61,798 bases of DNA, taken from contig NZ_AFWE01000058.1 of NCBI RefSeq assembly GCF_000222585.1, forward strand, positions 1-61,798, written 5' to 3'. This stretch comes from Vibrio scophthalmi LMG 19158. Lineage in GTDB: Bacteria > Pseudomonadota > Gammaproteobacteria > Enterobacterales > Vibrionaceae. This document shows positions 9,223 to 18,899 of this stretch, one piece after another. The position numbers and the translations under genes were made by a program. Under the pieces are notes generated by a model. The model did not search any database. It saw nothing but the letters and a program-made list of their open reading frames with translations, and was not told the origin of the DNA. Every line of letters starts with the position of its first letter. Within the stretch, counting starts at the first letter, position 1.

Positions 9223-9666
9223 ATGACAATGAAAACACTTTCTTTAGCACTGCTGCTAGCATCTTCAGGTTCAGCATTCGCAGCGGATGTGATTAACCAT
9301 AAATCACCTTACTGTGGTTGCTGCACAGAATGGACGAAACACATGCAAGATGCGGGTTTCACGGTTGAAGATAAACTGCATGATGATATGAATGCGGTAA
9401 AACAACAACTAGGCTTGGCTCCAAAGTTGGCATCTTGCCATACTGCTGAAATTGGCGGTTACGTTTTTGAAGGCCACATCCCCGCTGACGATATTAAATC
9501 ATTTCTAGCCAATCCACCAAAGAACGCAAAAGGCTTAGCGGTACCCGGTATGCCGATGGGCTCTCCTGGTATGGAATATGGCGATGAAAAAGATTCATAC
9601 GCGGTATACGCCTATAACGAACGCGGCCAAGTGTTTGAGTACAACGTTTACCAAGGCAATCGTTAA
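9223..9666 (+). CDS. copG: CopG, periplasmic copper-resistance protein (DUF411)
   Basis: 147 residues with a signal peptide of about 20 residues ending AFA|AD. The mature protein opens with the DUF411 signature HKSPYCGCCTEW (C31, C33, C34), followed by SCH (C72-H73) and GHIP (H85), and a Met-rich VPGMPMGSPGME segment. These are the ligands expected for a multi-copper cluster. DUF411/CopG proteins are periplasmic redox or copper-handling proteins in copper resistance. An AGAGG site precedes the ATG, and an ATG two codons in is also possible. It is the second gene of the copA operon. Confidence 0.9.
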   Translation: MTMKTLSLALLLASSGSAFAADVINHKSPYCGCCTEWTKHMQDAGFTVEDKLHDDMNAVKQQLGLAPKLASCHTAEIGGYVFEGHIPADDIKSFLANPPKNAKGLAVPGMPMGSPGMEYGDEKDSYAVYAYNERGQVFEYNVYQGNR

Positions 9667-9681
9667 ACACATACCACAATG

Positions 9682-9707
9682 AAAAAGCCCAGCAATGCTG
9701 GGCTTTG
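9682..9707 (+). terminator. Terminator of copA-copG
   Basis: AAAGCCCAGC pairs with GCTGGGCTTT around AAT. The stem has flanking A- and T-rich runs. Confidence 0.8.
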
Positions 9708-9740
9708 TTCTATGATGCGCAGGATTCTATTTTATCGTTC

Positions 9741-10406
9741 TTAAAAACCGTAAGAGGCACCAAAAACAAAGGCATTATTGGTTGCGTCAGTACCGTTACC
9801 TTGATTGCGGTACTCAAAATAAGGTTGAACACCTTGGCGAGTCCAAGTCGCTCGAAGCTCGTGATCCATCGAATTATCGGCATCGCCATCATTACGAACG
9901 TAAACGTTATTGTAGCTTAATGTCAGTTCTGGATTCACGCTGTAGCCGATACGGTTATCAAAACGAAGTTGATCTTCGCCATCTTTTACATCGTGGTAGC
10001 GTGTGCGGTTACTGATCGCAATTCCGTTATCGAAGTTATAACCAATTTTCACCAATGGACGATACTGTACCGTTTCACCGTTATTCAATAGATGGTGGTA
10101 ACCAACGGCTACCCATAAGTTGTCGTTCACCGAGTAACTTTGCTCGATACCCAAAGTAATATATGGCGAATTGCCTAAGCCGTTATCTTGAAGCGCATCA
10201 TCATCGTACTTACCCAATGAAATACCATCAAACTCCGTCAAAAGCGTGGTACCTGTATCAAATGTATGGCCAGCTTCTAATGTTGAAGTCGCATTAGGTT
10301 GTGCATCAGAATGGAATTGCACGTTACCCGTTACATAAGAAGACCCTGCAAATGCAGTAGAGGCGAAAGCAAGCGAAAGTGCGCTAAGAGTAAGAGTTTT
10401 TTTCAT
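9741..10406 (-). CDS. KdgM-family outer-membrane porin
   Basis: 221 residues with a 20-residue signal peptide ending TAFA|GSSY. The mature protein is made of alternating amphipathic strands and ends in an aromatic residue (FGASYGF), as expected for a 12-stranded beta barrel. Its size and segments such as YRPLVKIGYNF and DHELRATWTRQGVQPYFEYRNQG match the KdgM/NanC group, which carries acidic oligosaccharides such as oligogalacturonate. The actual substrate cannot be read from sequence, and no uronate or sialate genes are nearby. Confidence 0.82.
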   Translation of the reverse strand: MKKTLTLSALSLAFASTAFAGSSYVTGNVQFHSDAQPNATSTLEAGHTFDTGTTLLTEFDGISLGKYDDDALQDNGLGNSPYITLGIEQSYSVNDNLWVAVGYHHLLNNGETVQYRPLVKIGYNFDNGIAISNRTRYHDVKDGEDQLRFDNRIGYSVNPELTLSYNNVYVRNDGDADNSMDHELRATWTRQGVQPYFEYRNQGNGTDATNNAFVFGASYGF

Positions 10407-10873
10407 GATAATCTGCCTTAATAAATAAAAATTGCCGCGATTCTTGTTGGATGATTGAACATCGTTATTGATCGCATAAAAGGAGCTTCATCCCTGGCTT
10501 GGCTCTATAGTGGCGAATTAATTTGGCAGATAAAAATGCAGCAAAGGTGAGTGAGATCTGACGCAACGTAAAAACATCGCATGATATTTAACAACAATAT
10601 TTCATGCACTTACAAAACATCAAAACTTCTAAGTGACCAGTGAGACGATCCAAATCACAGTCAATACAGAAAAATAACTGCTGAGTGCTATTGGTATCAC
10701 ACCGCTTTTAGCTTGATTGAGTTGTTTGTTAATTCTCCATAATAATAATCAGATCTCGATCACGGTTCATTCAGCAAGCAAATGGATATTACTCGCACTA
10801 ACAACATATCCCTTACCTCTTTGTATCCACCCATCGTGAGAAAAATTTCATGATTCTATCTGAACAACAGGCA
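10407..10873. other. Long intergenic region between kdgM-type porin and hemH
   Basis: About 470 bp with no convincing gene. Only random-looking peptides of around 20 codons are present. It must contain the porin promoter (minus strand). No tRNA-like fold, terminator-bounded small RNA or clear operator was recognised. Confidence 0.4.
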
Positions 10874-10899
10874 TAAAAAAGCCACCTTGCGGTGGCTTC
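10874..10899 (-). terminator. hemH terminator
   Basis: AAGCCACC pairs with GGTGGCTT around TTGC and has six T on the minus strand. Confidence 0.85.
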
Positions 10900-10927
10900 A
10901 ATTTGCATTCACTAGAGCTATAAACAC

Positions 10928-11884
10928 TTACTTTTCCACGAGAGCTCTCATCATCTCAATATGACCATCATCATCATTGAGGCATGGAATAAAGTTAAAA
11001 TGTTCCCCACCATGTTGTTTAAAGAGTGCTTGGCACTCCTCTGAGATTTCCTCTAGCGTCTCTAAGCAATCCGCCGCAAAGGCTGGTGTCATGACATCAA
11101 TCGATTTAATGCCCTTACTTGGTAACATTTCGAGGGTTTTATCGGTGTAGGGTTGTAACCATTCTTCACGACCAAATCTAGATTGGTAAGTCATACCAAT
11201 TTGCTCATCGCTTAATCCTAGCTCTTGCTGGAGTAGTTGCGTCGTCTGTTGACAATGAATTGGGTAAATATCGCCATTATCAGCAAAACGCTGAGGAATA
11301 CCGTGATATGAACAGAGCAAGTAATCGGCCTGTCCGTTCTTTTGCCATGAACGGCGCACACTATCCGCAAGCGCTTTGATGTAGAGTGGATGCTGATGAT
11401 AATCACGCACTAAACGATAGCTTGGTATTACTGCCATCTGTTTGAAGGCTAATGTTAAGCCATCAGAAACAGCGGCCGTTGTCGTCGCTGAATACTGCGG
11501 ATAAAGAGGCAATACAATTACCTCCTCCACGCCCTGCGCCATTAATGCTTGCAGACCAGACAACAGACTTGGATTGCCGTAAGTCATGGCTAATTCGACC
11601 GGAATATCAAGTTGCGCAGCCAACTTTGCCGCTTGGCGCTGAGAATACACCATCAGCGGTGAGCCTTCATCCATCCAAACTGATTGATAGAGCTTAGCCA
11701 CTTTGGGCGCACGAATAGGTAAAATCACCCCATGCAGTAAAGGACACCATAACCAGCGAGTCATATCCACAACTCGTTTATCATGCAAAAACTGGCTTAA
11801 GAAACGTTTTACCGCTGGCGCGGTTGGCTCGTCTGGCGTACCGAGGTTAACCAGTAACACACCCTGTTTGTTATTGTTATTCAT
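10928..11884 (-). CDS. hemH: Ferrochelatase
   Basis: 318 residues, full length. It inserts Fe(II) into protoporphyrin IX, the last step of haem synthesis, at the inner face of the membrane. Family motifs are visible: [11 protein letters not shown] near the start, [17 protein letters not shown] with the metal-binding His194, and [15 protein letters not shown]. It lies downstream of adk in the order htpG-adk-hemH, as in E. coli, but has its own terminator and a 148-bp gap. Confidence 0.97.
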   Translation of the reverse strand: MNNNNKQGVLLVNLGTPDEPTAPAVKRFLSQFLHDKRVVDMTRWLWCPLLHGVILPIRAPKVAKLYQSVWMDEGSPLMVYSQRQAAKLAAQLDIPVELAMTYGNPSLLSGLQALMAQGVEEVIVLPLYPQYSATTTAAVSDGLTLAFKQMAVIPSYRLVRDYHQHPLYIKALADSVRRSWQKNGQADYLLCSYHGIPQRFADNGDIYPIHCQQTTQLLQQELGLSDEQIGMTYQSRFGREEWLQPYTDKTLEMLPSKGIKSIDVMTPAFAADCLETLEEISEECQALFKQHGGEHFNFIPCLNDDDGHIEMMRALVEK

Positions 11885-11976
11885 GGCATCCTATCGACGG
11901 TAGAAAGAATTTAGATACGCGCTCACGCTAAAAAGCGATCAAACTTCTCGCGGGTTTAAGCACTTAAAAAGCAAAT

Positions 11977-12004
11977 AAAAAAGGCGACCATTAGGTCGCC
12001 TTTA
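11977..12004 (-). terminator. adk terminator
   Basis: AAAGGCGACC pairs with GGTCGCCTTT around ATTA, with a T-run on the minus strand, just after the adk stop codon. Confidence 0.85.
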
Positions 12005-12032
12005 CTATAGCAATTTTTTCTCTTAGTGAGAA

Positions 12033-12982
<950 letters not shown>

Positions 12983-13010
12983 AAAAAGCCCGCAAGATGC
13001 GAGCTTTTTG
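12983..13010 (-). terminator. htpG terminator
   Basis: The hairpin pairs AAAAAGCCCGCA with TGCGAGCTTTTT, with one internal mismatch and T-runs on both strands. Confidence 0.75.
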
Positions 13011-13024
13011 TTTTTTAGCTAATA

Positions 13025-14929
13025 TTAGCCCTTAGTCAAAAGAGTATTAATTGCACCTAAAAATTGCGATGGATCTTGCAATGAACCACGTTCTGCCAGC
13101 ATTGCTTGACCAAGTAGAACTTCAACCCAACGGCCAAAAGCTTGTTCATCGGCTTCATCCGCCATTTGCTTAACCAGTGGATGTTCTGGGTTAATTTCGA
13201 AAATGTATTTCACTTCTGGCACGGCTTGGCCTGCTGCTTCAAGCAACTTTGCCATTTGGGTACCCATTTCAAAATCATCCGTTACTACAACCGCTGGTGT
13301 TGTGGCGAGCTTAAAGGTAGTACGCACTTCTTTAACGCGATCACCTAAATACTCTTTGGTGCGTTCCACAACCGATTTGAACTCTTCTTCCGCTGCTTTA
13401 TGCTTCTCTTTTTCAGCTTCATCTTCAAACTTGCTCAGATCAAGACCCGCTTTGGTGATTGACTGGAACTGCTTACCATCAAATTCAGTCAGGTAGTTCA
13501 TCAACCACTCATCGATGCGATCGTACATCAAGATCACTTCAATGCCCTTGGCTTTAAACTGCTCTAAGTGCGGGCTGTTTTTCGCCGCTGCGTAGCTGTC
13601 TGCGGTTAGGTAGTAGATCTTATCTTGATCTTCTTTCATGCGCTCAATGTAAGACGCAAGACCAACAGTCTGCTCTTCTGAATCCACTTCAGTTGAGGCA
13701 AAACGCAATAGACCTGCCACTTTCTCTTTGTTGGCCATGTCTTCCGCTGGACCTTCTTTTAGCACTAGGCCAAATTCTTTCCAGAAAGAAAGGTACTTAT
13801 CGTTGTCGTTATTGGCCATGCGCTCAAGCATAGTCAAGACACGTTTAGTACAAGCGTTACGCAATGATTGCGTCACTTTATTATCTTGTAGAATTTCACG
13901 CGATACGTTGAGTGGTAAATCATTTGAATCAATCAAACCACGAATGAAACGCAGGTAAGAAGGCATAAACTGCTCAGCATCATCCATAATGAAGACGCGC
14001 TGTACGTACAGTTTTAAACCTGATTTATGATCACGGTTGAACATATCCCAAGGGGCTTTCGCTGGGATGTATAACAGACTGGTGTAGTCGTTCTTACCTT
14101 CAACACGGTTGTGACTCCACACTAATGGATCAGCAAAATCGTGCGAAACGTGCTTATAAAACTCTTGGTATTCTTCGTCGCTGATGTCCGACTTATTACG
14201 AGTCCAAAGGGCTTGAGCTTTGTTAATTTGCTCCCACTTCTTCTCGCCAGTTTCCTTACCTTCTTCATCACGTTCTTCAGTGTGGATCAGAACCGGAATA
14301 CCAATGTGATCAGAATATTTGCCGATGACGTCACGTAAACGCCATTCATTTAAAAACTCTTTACCATCTTCACGCATGTGCAGCACGATATCTGTACCGC
14401 GTGTTTCTTTATGGATATCTTCGATGGTGTAGTGGCCTTCACCTTCAGAATGCCACTGAACCGCCTGATCCGCGGATAGGCTTGCTGCGCGAGTGCGCAC
14501 AGTTACGCTATCTGCGACAATAAATGCCGAGTAGAAGCCCACACCAAATTGACCAATCAGTTGAGAGTCTTTGCTCTGATCATCTGACAGTTTTGAGAAA
14601 AATTCCGCGGTGCCCGATTTAGCAATCGTGCCTAGATGCTCAATCACATCTTCACGGCTCATGCCGATACCGTTATCAGAAATGGTTAGGGTGTTGTTCT
14701 TTTCATCGAAAGAGAGTTTCACGCTAAGGTCTGCATCACCTTGATACAGATCGGCATTAGACAACGCTTGGAAACGAAGCTTATCTGACGCGTCTGACGC
14801 GTTAGAAATTAGCTCACGTAGGAAAATCTCTTTATTTGAGTACAGAGAGTGGATCATTAAGTGAAGCAGCTGTTTTACTTCAGACTGAAAGCCACGAGTC
14901 TCTTTATTGTGTGTTGCAGTTTCGCTCAT
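13025..14929 (-). CDS. htpG: HtpG, bacterial Hsp90 chaperone
   Basis: 634 residues, normal for HtpG. It is a dimeric ATP-driven cytosolic chaperone that acts late in folding with the DnaK system. The N-terminal GHKL ATPase has [23 protein letters not shown] and [15 protein letters not shown]. The middle domain contains [13 protein letters not shown] and [10 protein letters not shown]. The C-terminal dimerisation domain is complete. A sigma-32-type promoter lies upstream, and toxR diverges from it, an arrangement well known in Vibrio. Confidence 0.98.
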   Translation of the reverse strand: MSETATHNKETRGFQSEVKQLLHLMIHSLYSNKEIFLRELISNASDASDKLRFQALSNADLYQGDADLSVKLSFDEKNNTLTISDNGIGMSREDVIEHLGTIAKSGTAEFFSKLSDDQSKDSQLIGQFGVGFYSAFIVADSVTVRTRAASLSADQAVQWHSEGEGHYTIEDIHKETRGTDIVLHMREDGKEFLNEWRLRDVIGKYSDHIGIPVLIHTEERDEEGKETGEKKWEQINKAQALWTRNKSDISDEEYQEFYKHVSHDFADPLVWSHNRVEGKNDYTSLLYIPAKAPWDMFNRDHKSGLKLYVQRVFIMDDAEQFMPSYLRFIRGLIDSNDLPLNVSREILQDNKVTQSLRNACTKRVLTMLERMANNDNDKYLSFWKEFGLVLKEGPAEDMANKEKVAGLLRFASTEVDSEEQTVGLASYIERMKEDQDKIYYLTADSYAAAKNSPHLEQFKAKGIEVILMYDRIDEWLMNYLTEFDGKQFQSITKAGLDLSKFEDEAEKEKHKAAEEEFKSVVERTKEYLGDRVKEVRTTFKLATTPAVVVTDDFEMGTQMAKLLEAAGQAVPEVKYIFEINPEHPLVKQMADEADEQAFGRWVEVLLGQAMLAERGSLQDPSQFLGAINTLLTKG

Positions 14930-15009
14930 GTTTACTCCGTAACATCTATACTTATCAGGATCCTAGGATGTTAATACCAAGGATTATTTGATGATGATTG
15001 TTAATTAAC

Positions 15010-15035
15010 ATGAGGGTGACAAATGTAAATTCAAG
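15010..15035 (-). promoter_or_regulatory. Sigma-32-type heat-shock promoter of htpG
   Basis: On the minus strand a perfect CTTGAA is followed after 14 bp by CCTCAT, one change from CCCCAT. Spacing and both boxes fit sigma-32. It lies about 80 bp before the htpG start. Confidence 0.7.
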
Positions 15036-15146
15036 GTCAAAAATTATAAAAACGGTGTTTTTTTGATTTTAGTTTGTCTATCCTGCCTAACAAAATATTT
15101 GTAAATGGCGATCCATATTTATTAAGATTGTGATCCGTATCATTCA

Positions 15147-15176
15147 TTGACACTAGTGATGTCTGAGACCTATCAA
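15147..15176 (+). promoter_or_regulatory. Possible toxR promoter
   Basis: A consensus -35 TTGACA is followed after 18 bp by TATCAA, close upstream of toxR. Only the -35 is strong. No ToxR or AphB site was identified. Confidence 0.35.
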
Positions 15177-15193
15177 AACTGAAGGCCAACTGC

Positions 15194-16066
15194 ATGAGTA
15201 ATATAGGTACAAAGTTTAATCTGGCGAACAAGTTCACGTTCGATCCAAACACCAACTCACTGATAGAAAAAGACAATGATGTCGATATTATCCGTCTCGG
15301 TAGTAATGAAAGCAGGATCCTTCTTCTACTGGTGGAAAAGCCAAATTTAGTCGTAACCCGCAATGAGTTACACGACTTCGTGTGGCGTGAGCAAGGGTTT
15401 GAAGTTGATGACTCAAGCCTAACTCAAGCGATCTCAACACTACGAAAATTTCTAAAAGACTCGACTAAATCGCCTGAATTTGTCAAAACCGTACCGAAAC
15501 GCGGTTATCAACTGATCTGCTCTGTAGAACGAATGACGCCATTAGTTAGCGGCGACACACCAATCATCGAACCTCAAGACAATGCAACTTATGAGGCCAA
15601 TGAGGAGCAAGAGCCTGAGATTAATTTGACCGAAGATATTGAGCGTGAAGTAGAGTTACCGCCAACATCCTCACCTCAACTTGAGCCTCAAACAACGGTA
15701 AAAACGACCTCCACTCTATTTAGTAAAGTCTTGATTGCTATTGCATTGTTACTGCCTTTACTTGCGTTAGTTATCGATAAACCAACCGATTCTCAATTTC
15801 GTCAAATCAATTCATTTGATGGCGTCGTGGTCAAAACCCCTATTAATCATCCTGACCTTTCTCATTGGTATTCGGCCATTGAGCAGTGTGTGGTTCGCTA
15901 CAAACAATCCCACTTAAATGAAGCGGCGCCTGTCGAAGTGATCGCCACTGGTGGCCAAAATAATCAGTTGGTGCTGAACTATATTCATCGACTTGATCAT
16001 TCTGGAGAGAACATTACCGTGCGTATTTTCTCTGACCAAAATGACCTTGACCATATCTGCCAATAA
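15194..16066 (+). CDS. toxR: ToxR, membrane-bound transcription activator
   Basis: 290 residues. The N-terminal OmpR/PhoB-type winged helix (about 15-112) contains WREQGFEVDDSSLTQAISTL and VPKRGYQL. An acidic Pro-rich linker of about 60 residues follows, then one transmembrane helix (about 178-194) and a periplasmic domain with C232 and C289, which can form a disulfide. ToxR controls outer-membrane porins and stress responses in vibrios, and virulence in pathogens. The linker is a hypervariable part between species. The ribosome site GAAGG precedes the ATG. It is the first gene of toxRS. Confidence 0.97.
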   Translation: MSNIGTKFNLANKFTFDPNTNSLIEKDNDVDIIRLGSNESRILLLLVEKPNLVVTRNELHDFVWREQGFEVDDSSLTQAISTLRKFLKDSTKSPEFVKTVPKRGYQLICSVERMTPLVSGDTPIIEPQDNATYEANEEQEPEINLTEDIEREVELPPTSSPQLEPQTTVKTTSTLFSKVLIAIALLLPLLALVIDKPTDSQFRQINSFDGVVVKTPINHPDLSHWYSAIEQCVVRYKQSHLNEAAPVEVIATGGQNNQLVLNYIHRLDHSGENITVRIFSDQNDLDHICQ

Positions 16067-16075
16067 GGAATATTT

Positions 16076-16591
16076 ATGAATCAAAAACTAGCGTTAGCCT
16101 TATTAGCAGTATCGGTACTTTTTAGTGGTTGGTTGTACTTAGATAGTGATTTTCAAGTAGAAAAGACCATTACCTCTAAAGAGTGGCAATCAAAAATGGT
16201 CACCGTGATCAGCGATAATCTGCAAGAAGAAACCGTCGGTCCGCTGCGTAAAGTCGACGTGGTCTCGAATGTAAAATACCTGCCAAACGGCACTTACATC
16301 CGCGTAGCGACGATTCGTTTGTTTGCCAATAGTGAACAGAGCGATAGCGTGATCAATATTTCTGAAACGGGTGATTGGGAAATCAGTGATAACTATCTAC
16401 TAATTTCGCCTAAAGAGTTTAAAGATGTCTCTTCCGCGCAAAGCAAAGATTTCACTGATGTACAGCTACAACTGATTAAGCAGTTATTTAAAATGGACTC
16501 ACAATTGAGCCGTCGCATTGATATCGTCAACGATAAAACCTTGCTTTTAACTAGCTTAAGTCATGGTTCTACGGTACTTTTCTCTAACTAG
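16076..16591 (+). CDS. toxS: ToxS, periplasmic partner of ToxR
   Basis: 171 residues with an N-terminal membrane anchor (about 5-21, LALALLAVSVLFSGWLYL) and a periplasmic body. ToxS binds and stabilises the ToxR periplasmic domain, and together they sense bile and membrane conditions. It starts 9 bp after toxR with an AAGGA site and ends in a strong terminator, so toxRS is a two-gene operon. Confidence 0.95.
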   Translation: MNQKLALALLAVSVLFSGWLYLDSDFQVEKTITSKEWQSKMVTVISDNLQEETVGPLRKVDVVSNVKYLPNGTYIRVATIRLFANSEQSDSVINISETGDWEISDNYLLISPKEFKDVSSAQSKDFTDVQLQLIKQLFKMDSQLSRRIDIVNDKTLLLTSLSHGSTVLFSN

Positions 16592-16607
16592 TTCTCACGA
16601 CAATGAC

Positions 16608-16632
16608 AAGGGAGCATGACGCTCCCTTTTTT
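16608..16632 (+). terminator. toxRS terminator
   Basis: AAGGGAGC pairs with GCTCCCTT around ATGAC and has a run of six T. It overlaps the spurious long start of the next gene, arguing for the later ATG at 16639. Confidence 0.88.
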
Positions 16633-16638
16633 ATCATC

Positions 16639-17394
16639 ATGGATTGGATTAATTCCGCTGGCCTGTTACTGGGCTCACTCACAGCCAACATACTCGCCGC
16701 CCTTTCAGGTGGGGGCGCAGGCTTGCTGCAATTCCCGTTATTACTGTTTTTTGGTTTACCGTTCTCTGTTGCACTGGCCACACATAAAGTCGCTAGTGTC
16801 GCTCTTGGCCTAGGCGCCGCCTTTACGCACCTAAAACAAAAATCGTTTTCTTTTGCTGAAGCTTGTTATCTCACGCTTGTTGGCAGTATTGGGGTGATCA
16901 TTGGTGCCAATCTTATCCTGACGATTCCCGACTTTTGGGCGGAAAAAGCCCTTGGTGTGATGATCTTAGTTTTAGGCATCTATTCCTATTTCAAAAAGCA
17001 GCTAGGCCAAGAATCCCGACCCATTCATCGTCATTTCTTCGGTTGGTCACTCGGTGGGCTGGGCTTAATTTTTATCGGCATTATTAATGGCTCACTTACC
17101 GCAGGCTCCGGTCTATTGGTCACCCTATTTTTAGTACGCTGGTTTGGCTATAGCTACAAGCAAGCGGTGGCACTGACCATGATCTGTGTTGGTCTATTTT
17201 GGAATGGCATTGGCGGCATCGCGATTGTGCATGCTGGCGCTCAAATCTATTGGCCATGGTTACCGATTTTACTGGTTGGCTCGTTTGTCGGCGGCAGTAT
17301 CGGTGCGTACCTTTCGACTCGCTTTAGTAATCGAATAATTAAAATCTGCTTTGAGATCCTCACCTTACTGGTGGGCATAAAACTACTTATTTAG
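16639..17394 (+). CDS. TSUP (TauE/SafE) family membrane permease
   Basis: 251 residues from ATG 16639. A start at 16603 would run through the toxRS terminator stem. About eight hydrophobic segments are visible in two homologous halves: an N half with LSGGGAGLLQFPLLLFFGLP and a C half with GIINGSLTAGSGLLVTLFLV. These Gly-rich repeats are the hallmark of TSUP permeases, which move sulfite, sulfonates or related organic anions. The substrate is not predictable here. No good Shine-Dalgarno site is seen, so translation may be weak. It is followed 8 bp later by a SelW-like gene. Confidence 0.85.
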   Translation: MDWINSAGLLLGSLTANILAALSGGGAGLLQFPLLLFFGLPFSVALATHKVASVALGLGAAFTHLKQKSFSFAEACYLTLVGSIGVIIGANLILTIPDFWAEKALGVMILVLGIYSYFKKQLGQESRPIHRHFFGWSLGGLGLIFIGIINGSLTAGSGLLVTLFLVRWFGYSYKQAVALTMICVGLFWNGIGGIAIVHAGAQIYWPWLPILLVGSFVGGSIGAYLSTRFSNRIIKICFEILTLLVGIKLLI

Positions 17395-17402
17395 GAAATG
17401 AA

Positions 17403-17681
17403 ATGGAAAAAGCAAATATTGAGATTTTTTATTGCCGTCAGTGTAATTGGATGCTGCGCTCAACTTGGTTAAGCCAAGAGCTCTTACATACCTTTAGTGA
17501 AGAAATTGCTTCGATCTCTCTTCACCCCGATACTGGTGGCCGATTCGAAATCATTTGCAATGGCCAACTGATTTGGGAGCGCAAACGCGATGGTGGCTTT
17601 CCTGAAGCAAAAGTCCTAAAACAACGTGTGCGTGATGTGATTGATCCAGAGAGAGACTTAGGTCATTCCGATAGTAAATAG
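17403..17681 (+). CDS. SelT/SelW/SelH-family (Rdx) redox protein
   Basis: 92 residues. The family signature is an N-terminal strand with CRQC (C11, C14), then TGGRFEIICNGQLIWERKRDGGFPEAK. This is the cysteine form of a SelW-like thioredoxin-fold protein, with no in-frame TGA, so selenocysteine is not used. These proteins are thought to act in cytosolic thiol redox reactions, with unknown partners in bacteria. An AGGAAATG site precedes the start. It is probably co-transcribed with the TSUP permease. Confidence 0.88.
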   Translation: MEKANIEIFYCRQCNWMLRSTWLSQELLHTFSEEIASISLHPDTGGRFEIICNGQLIWERKRDGGFPEAKVLKQRVRDVIDPERDLGHSDSK

Positions 17682-17735
17682 CATTGGTATAAATAGCATT
17701 CGTTGTAAATAACATTAGCTGTAAATAACATTACT
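17674..17735 (+). repeat. Short tandem repeat, four imperfect 15-16 bp units
   Basis: Units begin at 17674, 17689, 17705 and 17721. Each has the form (G/A)TAAATA(G/A)CATT followed by a variable 3-5 bp. The array begins inside the last codons of the SelW-like gene and continues past its stop. It could be a slippage-prone minisatellite. Confidence 0.75.
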
Positions 17736-17803
17736 AGACAATTACGATAATAAAATGACTGCGATAAAGCCTAACTTTGCCGCGATCTCGCTTCGATAAC
17801 AAC

Positions 17804-17828
17804 AAAAAGGCACCATACGGTGCCTTTT
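17804..17828. terminator. Bidirectional terminator between the SelW-like gene and yfcE
   Basis: AAAAGGCACC pairs with GGTGCCTTTT around ATAC. A/T runs lie on both sides, so both convergent transcripts can end here. Confidence 0.82.
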
Positions 17829-17886
17829 CCTGTTCCATCTGTTGATTACCACTCTGTAGTTAAAATCAACGGTTAAAATCAACGCT

Positions 17887-18444
17887 TCAAAACTCAGCGT
17901 CTAATTGCGTCTCAGCTAAAGTATCCCCGACAAAACTCTTCACCTTGATGGTGTTATTTTCTAGTAAGCCGTAACTGGCAGCAAAGCCATCGCGTGGAAA
18001 TGTGACAGAACCTGGATTGAAAATAAATTGCGCCCCTTTACGTTCGGCAACCGGAATATGAGTGTGACCATGCACTATCACATCCCCCTCTCGCAACGCT
18101 GGGCGTTTATCGCTGTTGTACAGATGGCCATGGGTAACAAACAAACGCTTACCGTTTGGCAGCATCACCCAAGCAAAATCACTCATCATCGGGAATGACA
18201 GCAGCATTTGGTCAACTTCACTATCACAATTACCGCGTACTGCGATAATGCGGTCCGCATATTGGTTAAGTAATTCAGCCACCGCCGGAGGGTTATAACC
18301 TTCTGGAATCGGATTACGAGGGCCATGATTTAACACATCCCCCAGCAAAACTAAATGCTCTATACCAGAGCGTTCAAACTCTTGTAATACTTGGGTTGTA
18401 GCAGGCAGACTGCCATGCAGATCTGAGGCAAAAAACAATTTCAC
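17887..18444 (-). CDS. yfcE: YfcE-type metallophosphodiesterase
   Basis: 185 residues, matching E. coli YfcE. All calcineurin-like metal ligands are visible: SDLHG near residue 8, GDVLNHGPRN, VRGNCDSE, THGH and HGHTH. It hydrolyses phosphodiester bonds in model substrates with two metal ions. The physiological substrate is unknown. It precedes nothing obvious on its strand and is separated from the CBS gene by 47 bp, so read-through from the upstream operon is possible. Confidence 0.93.
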   Translation of the reverse strand: MKLFFASDLHGSLPATTQVLQEFERSGIEHLVLLGDVLNHGPRNPIPEGYNPPAVAELLNQYADRIIAVRGNCDSEVDQMLLSFPMMSDFAWVMLPNGKRLFVTHGHLYNSDKRPALREGDVIVHGHTHIPVAERKGAQFIFNPGSVTFPRDGFAASYGLLENNTIKVKSFVGDTLAETQLDAEF

Positions 18445-18491
18445 GACATCAACTCCTCAAAATAATTGAGGCTATTCTACGTAATTGTCGA

Positions 18492-18899
18492 TCAGTCGTC
18501 ATCTCGCGCCATGCCATTTAGAACAATATTATTGTAACTGACCATACCGATCACTTGACCATTTTCAATCACCGGTGCTCGGCTAATACCGAAACGTTCA
18601 AACAGACGTGCACAATATTTGACGTTCATCGTAGGATCCACTCCCAATGCGGGTTTGGTCATCACTTCATAAATATTAGTCCGTTCGCAGGAGCGATTTT
18701 TCGCTAACACTTTTTTAGCAATATCGTTCATCAAGACAATGCCATATTCATCATCTTGATGGCGTTTATTGACCACAAGGGCTTTAACTTGATTTTGCCG
18801 TGCTAAACGGATCCCCTCCTGCACTGTCGTTAAACCATCAATAATGACGTAGTTGCCCGTCATTACATCGCGTACACGAATGATTTCTTGGGTTGTCAT
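18492..18899 (-). CDS. CBS-domain pair protein, last gene of the DUF1538 operon
   Basis: 135 residues forming two CBS motifs (Bateman module): VRDVMTGNYVIIDGLTTVQEG... and VMTKPALGVDPTMNVKYCARL...RAPVIENGQVIGMVSYNNIV. CBS pairs usually bind adenine nucleotides. The protein is stand-alone, with no catalytic domain. Its start overlaps the stop of the PII-like gene by 4 bp (ATGA type), so translation is coupled. By inference it adjusts the transporter encoded upstream in response to cell energy or nucleotide state. Confidence 0.87.
   Translation of the reverse strand: MTTQEIIRVRDVMTGNYVIIDGLTTVQEGIRLARQNQVKALVVNKRHQDDEYGIVLMNDIAKKVLAKNRSCERTNIYEVMTKPALGVDPTMNVKYCARLFERFGISRAPVIENGQVIGMVSYNNIVLNGMARDDD

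Noticed and set aside
16603-16638. Longer N-terminus for the TSUP permease
   Set aside because: It would be encoded by the toxRS terminator stem. The ATG at 16639 gives a normal membrane-protein start.
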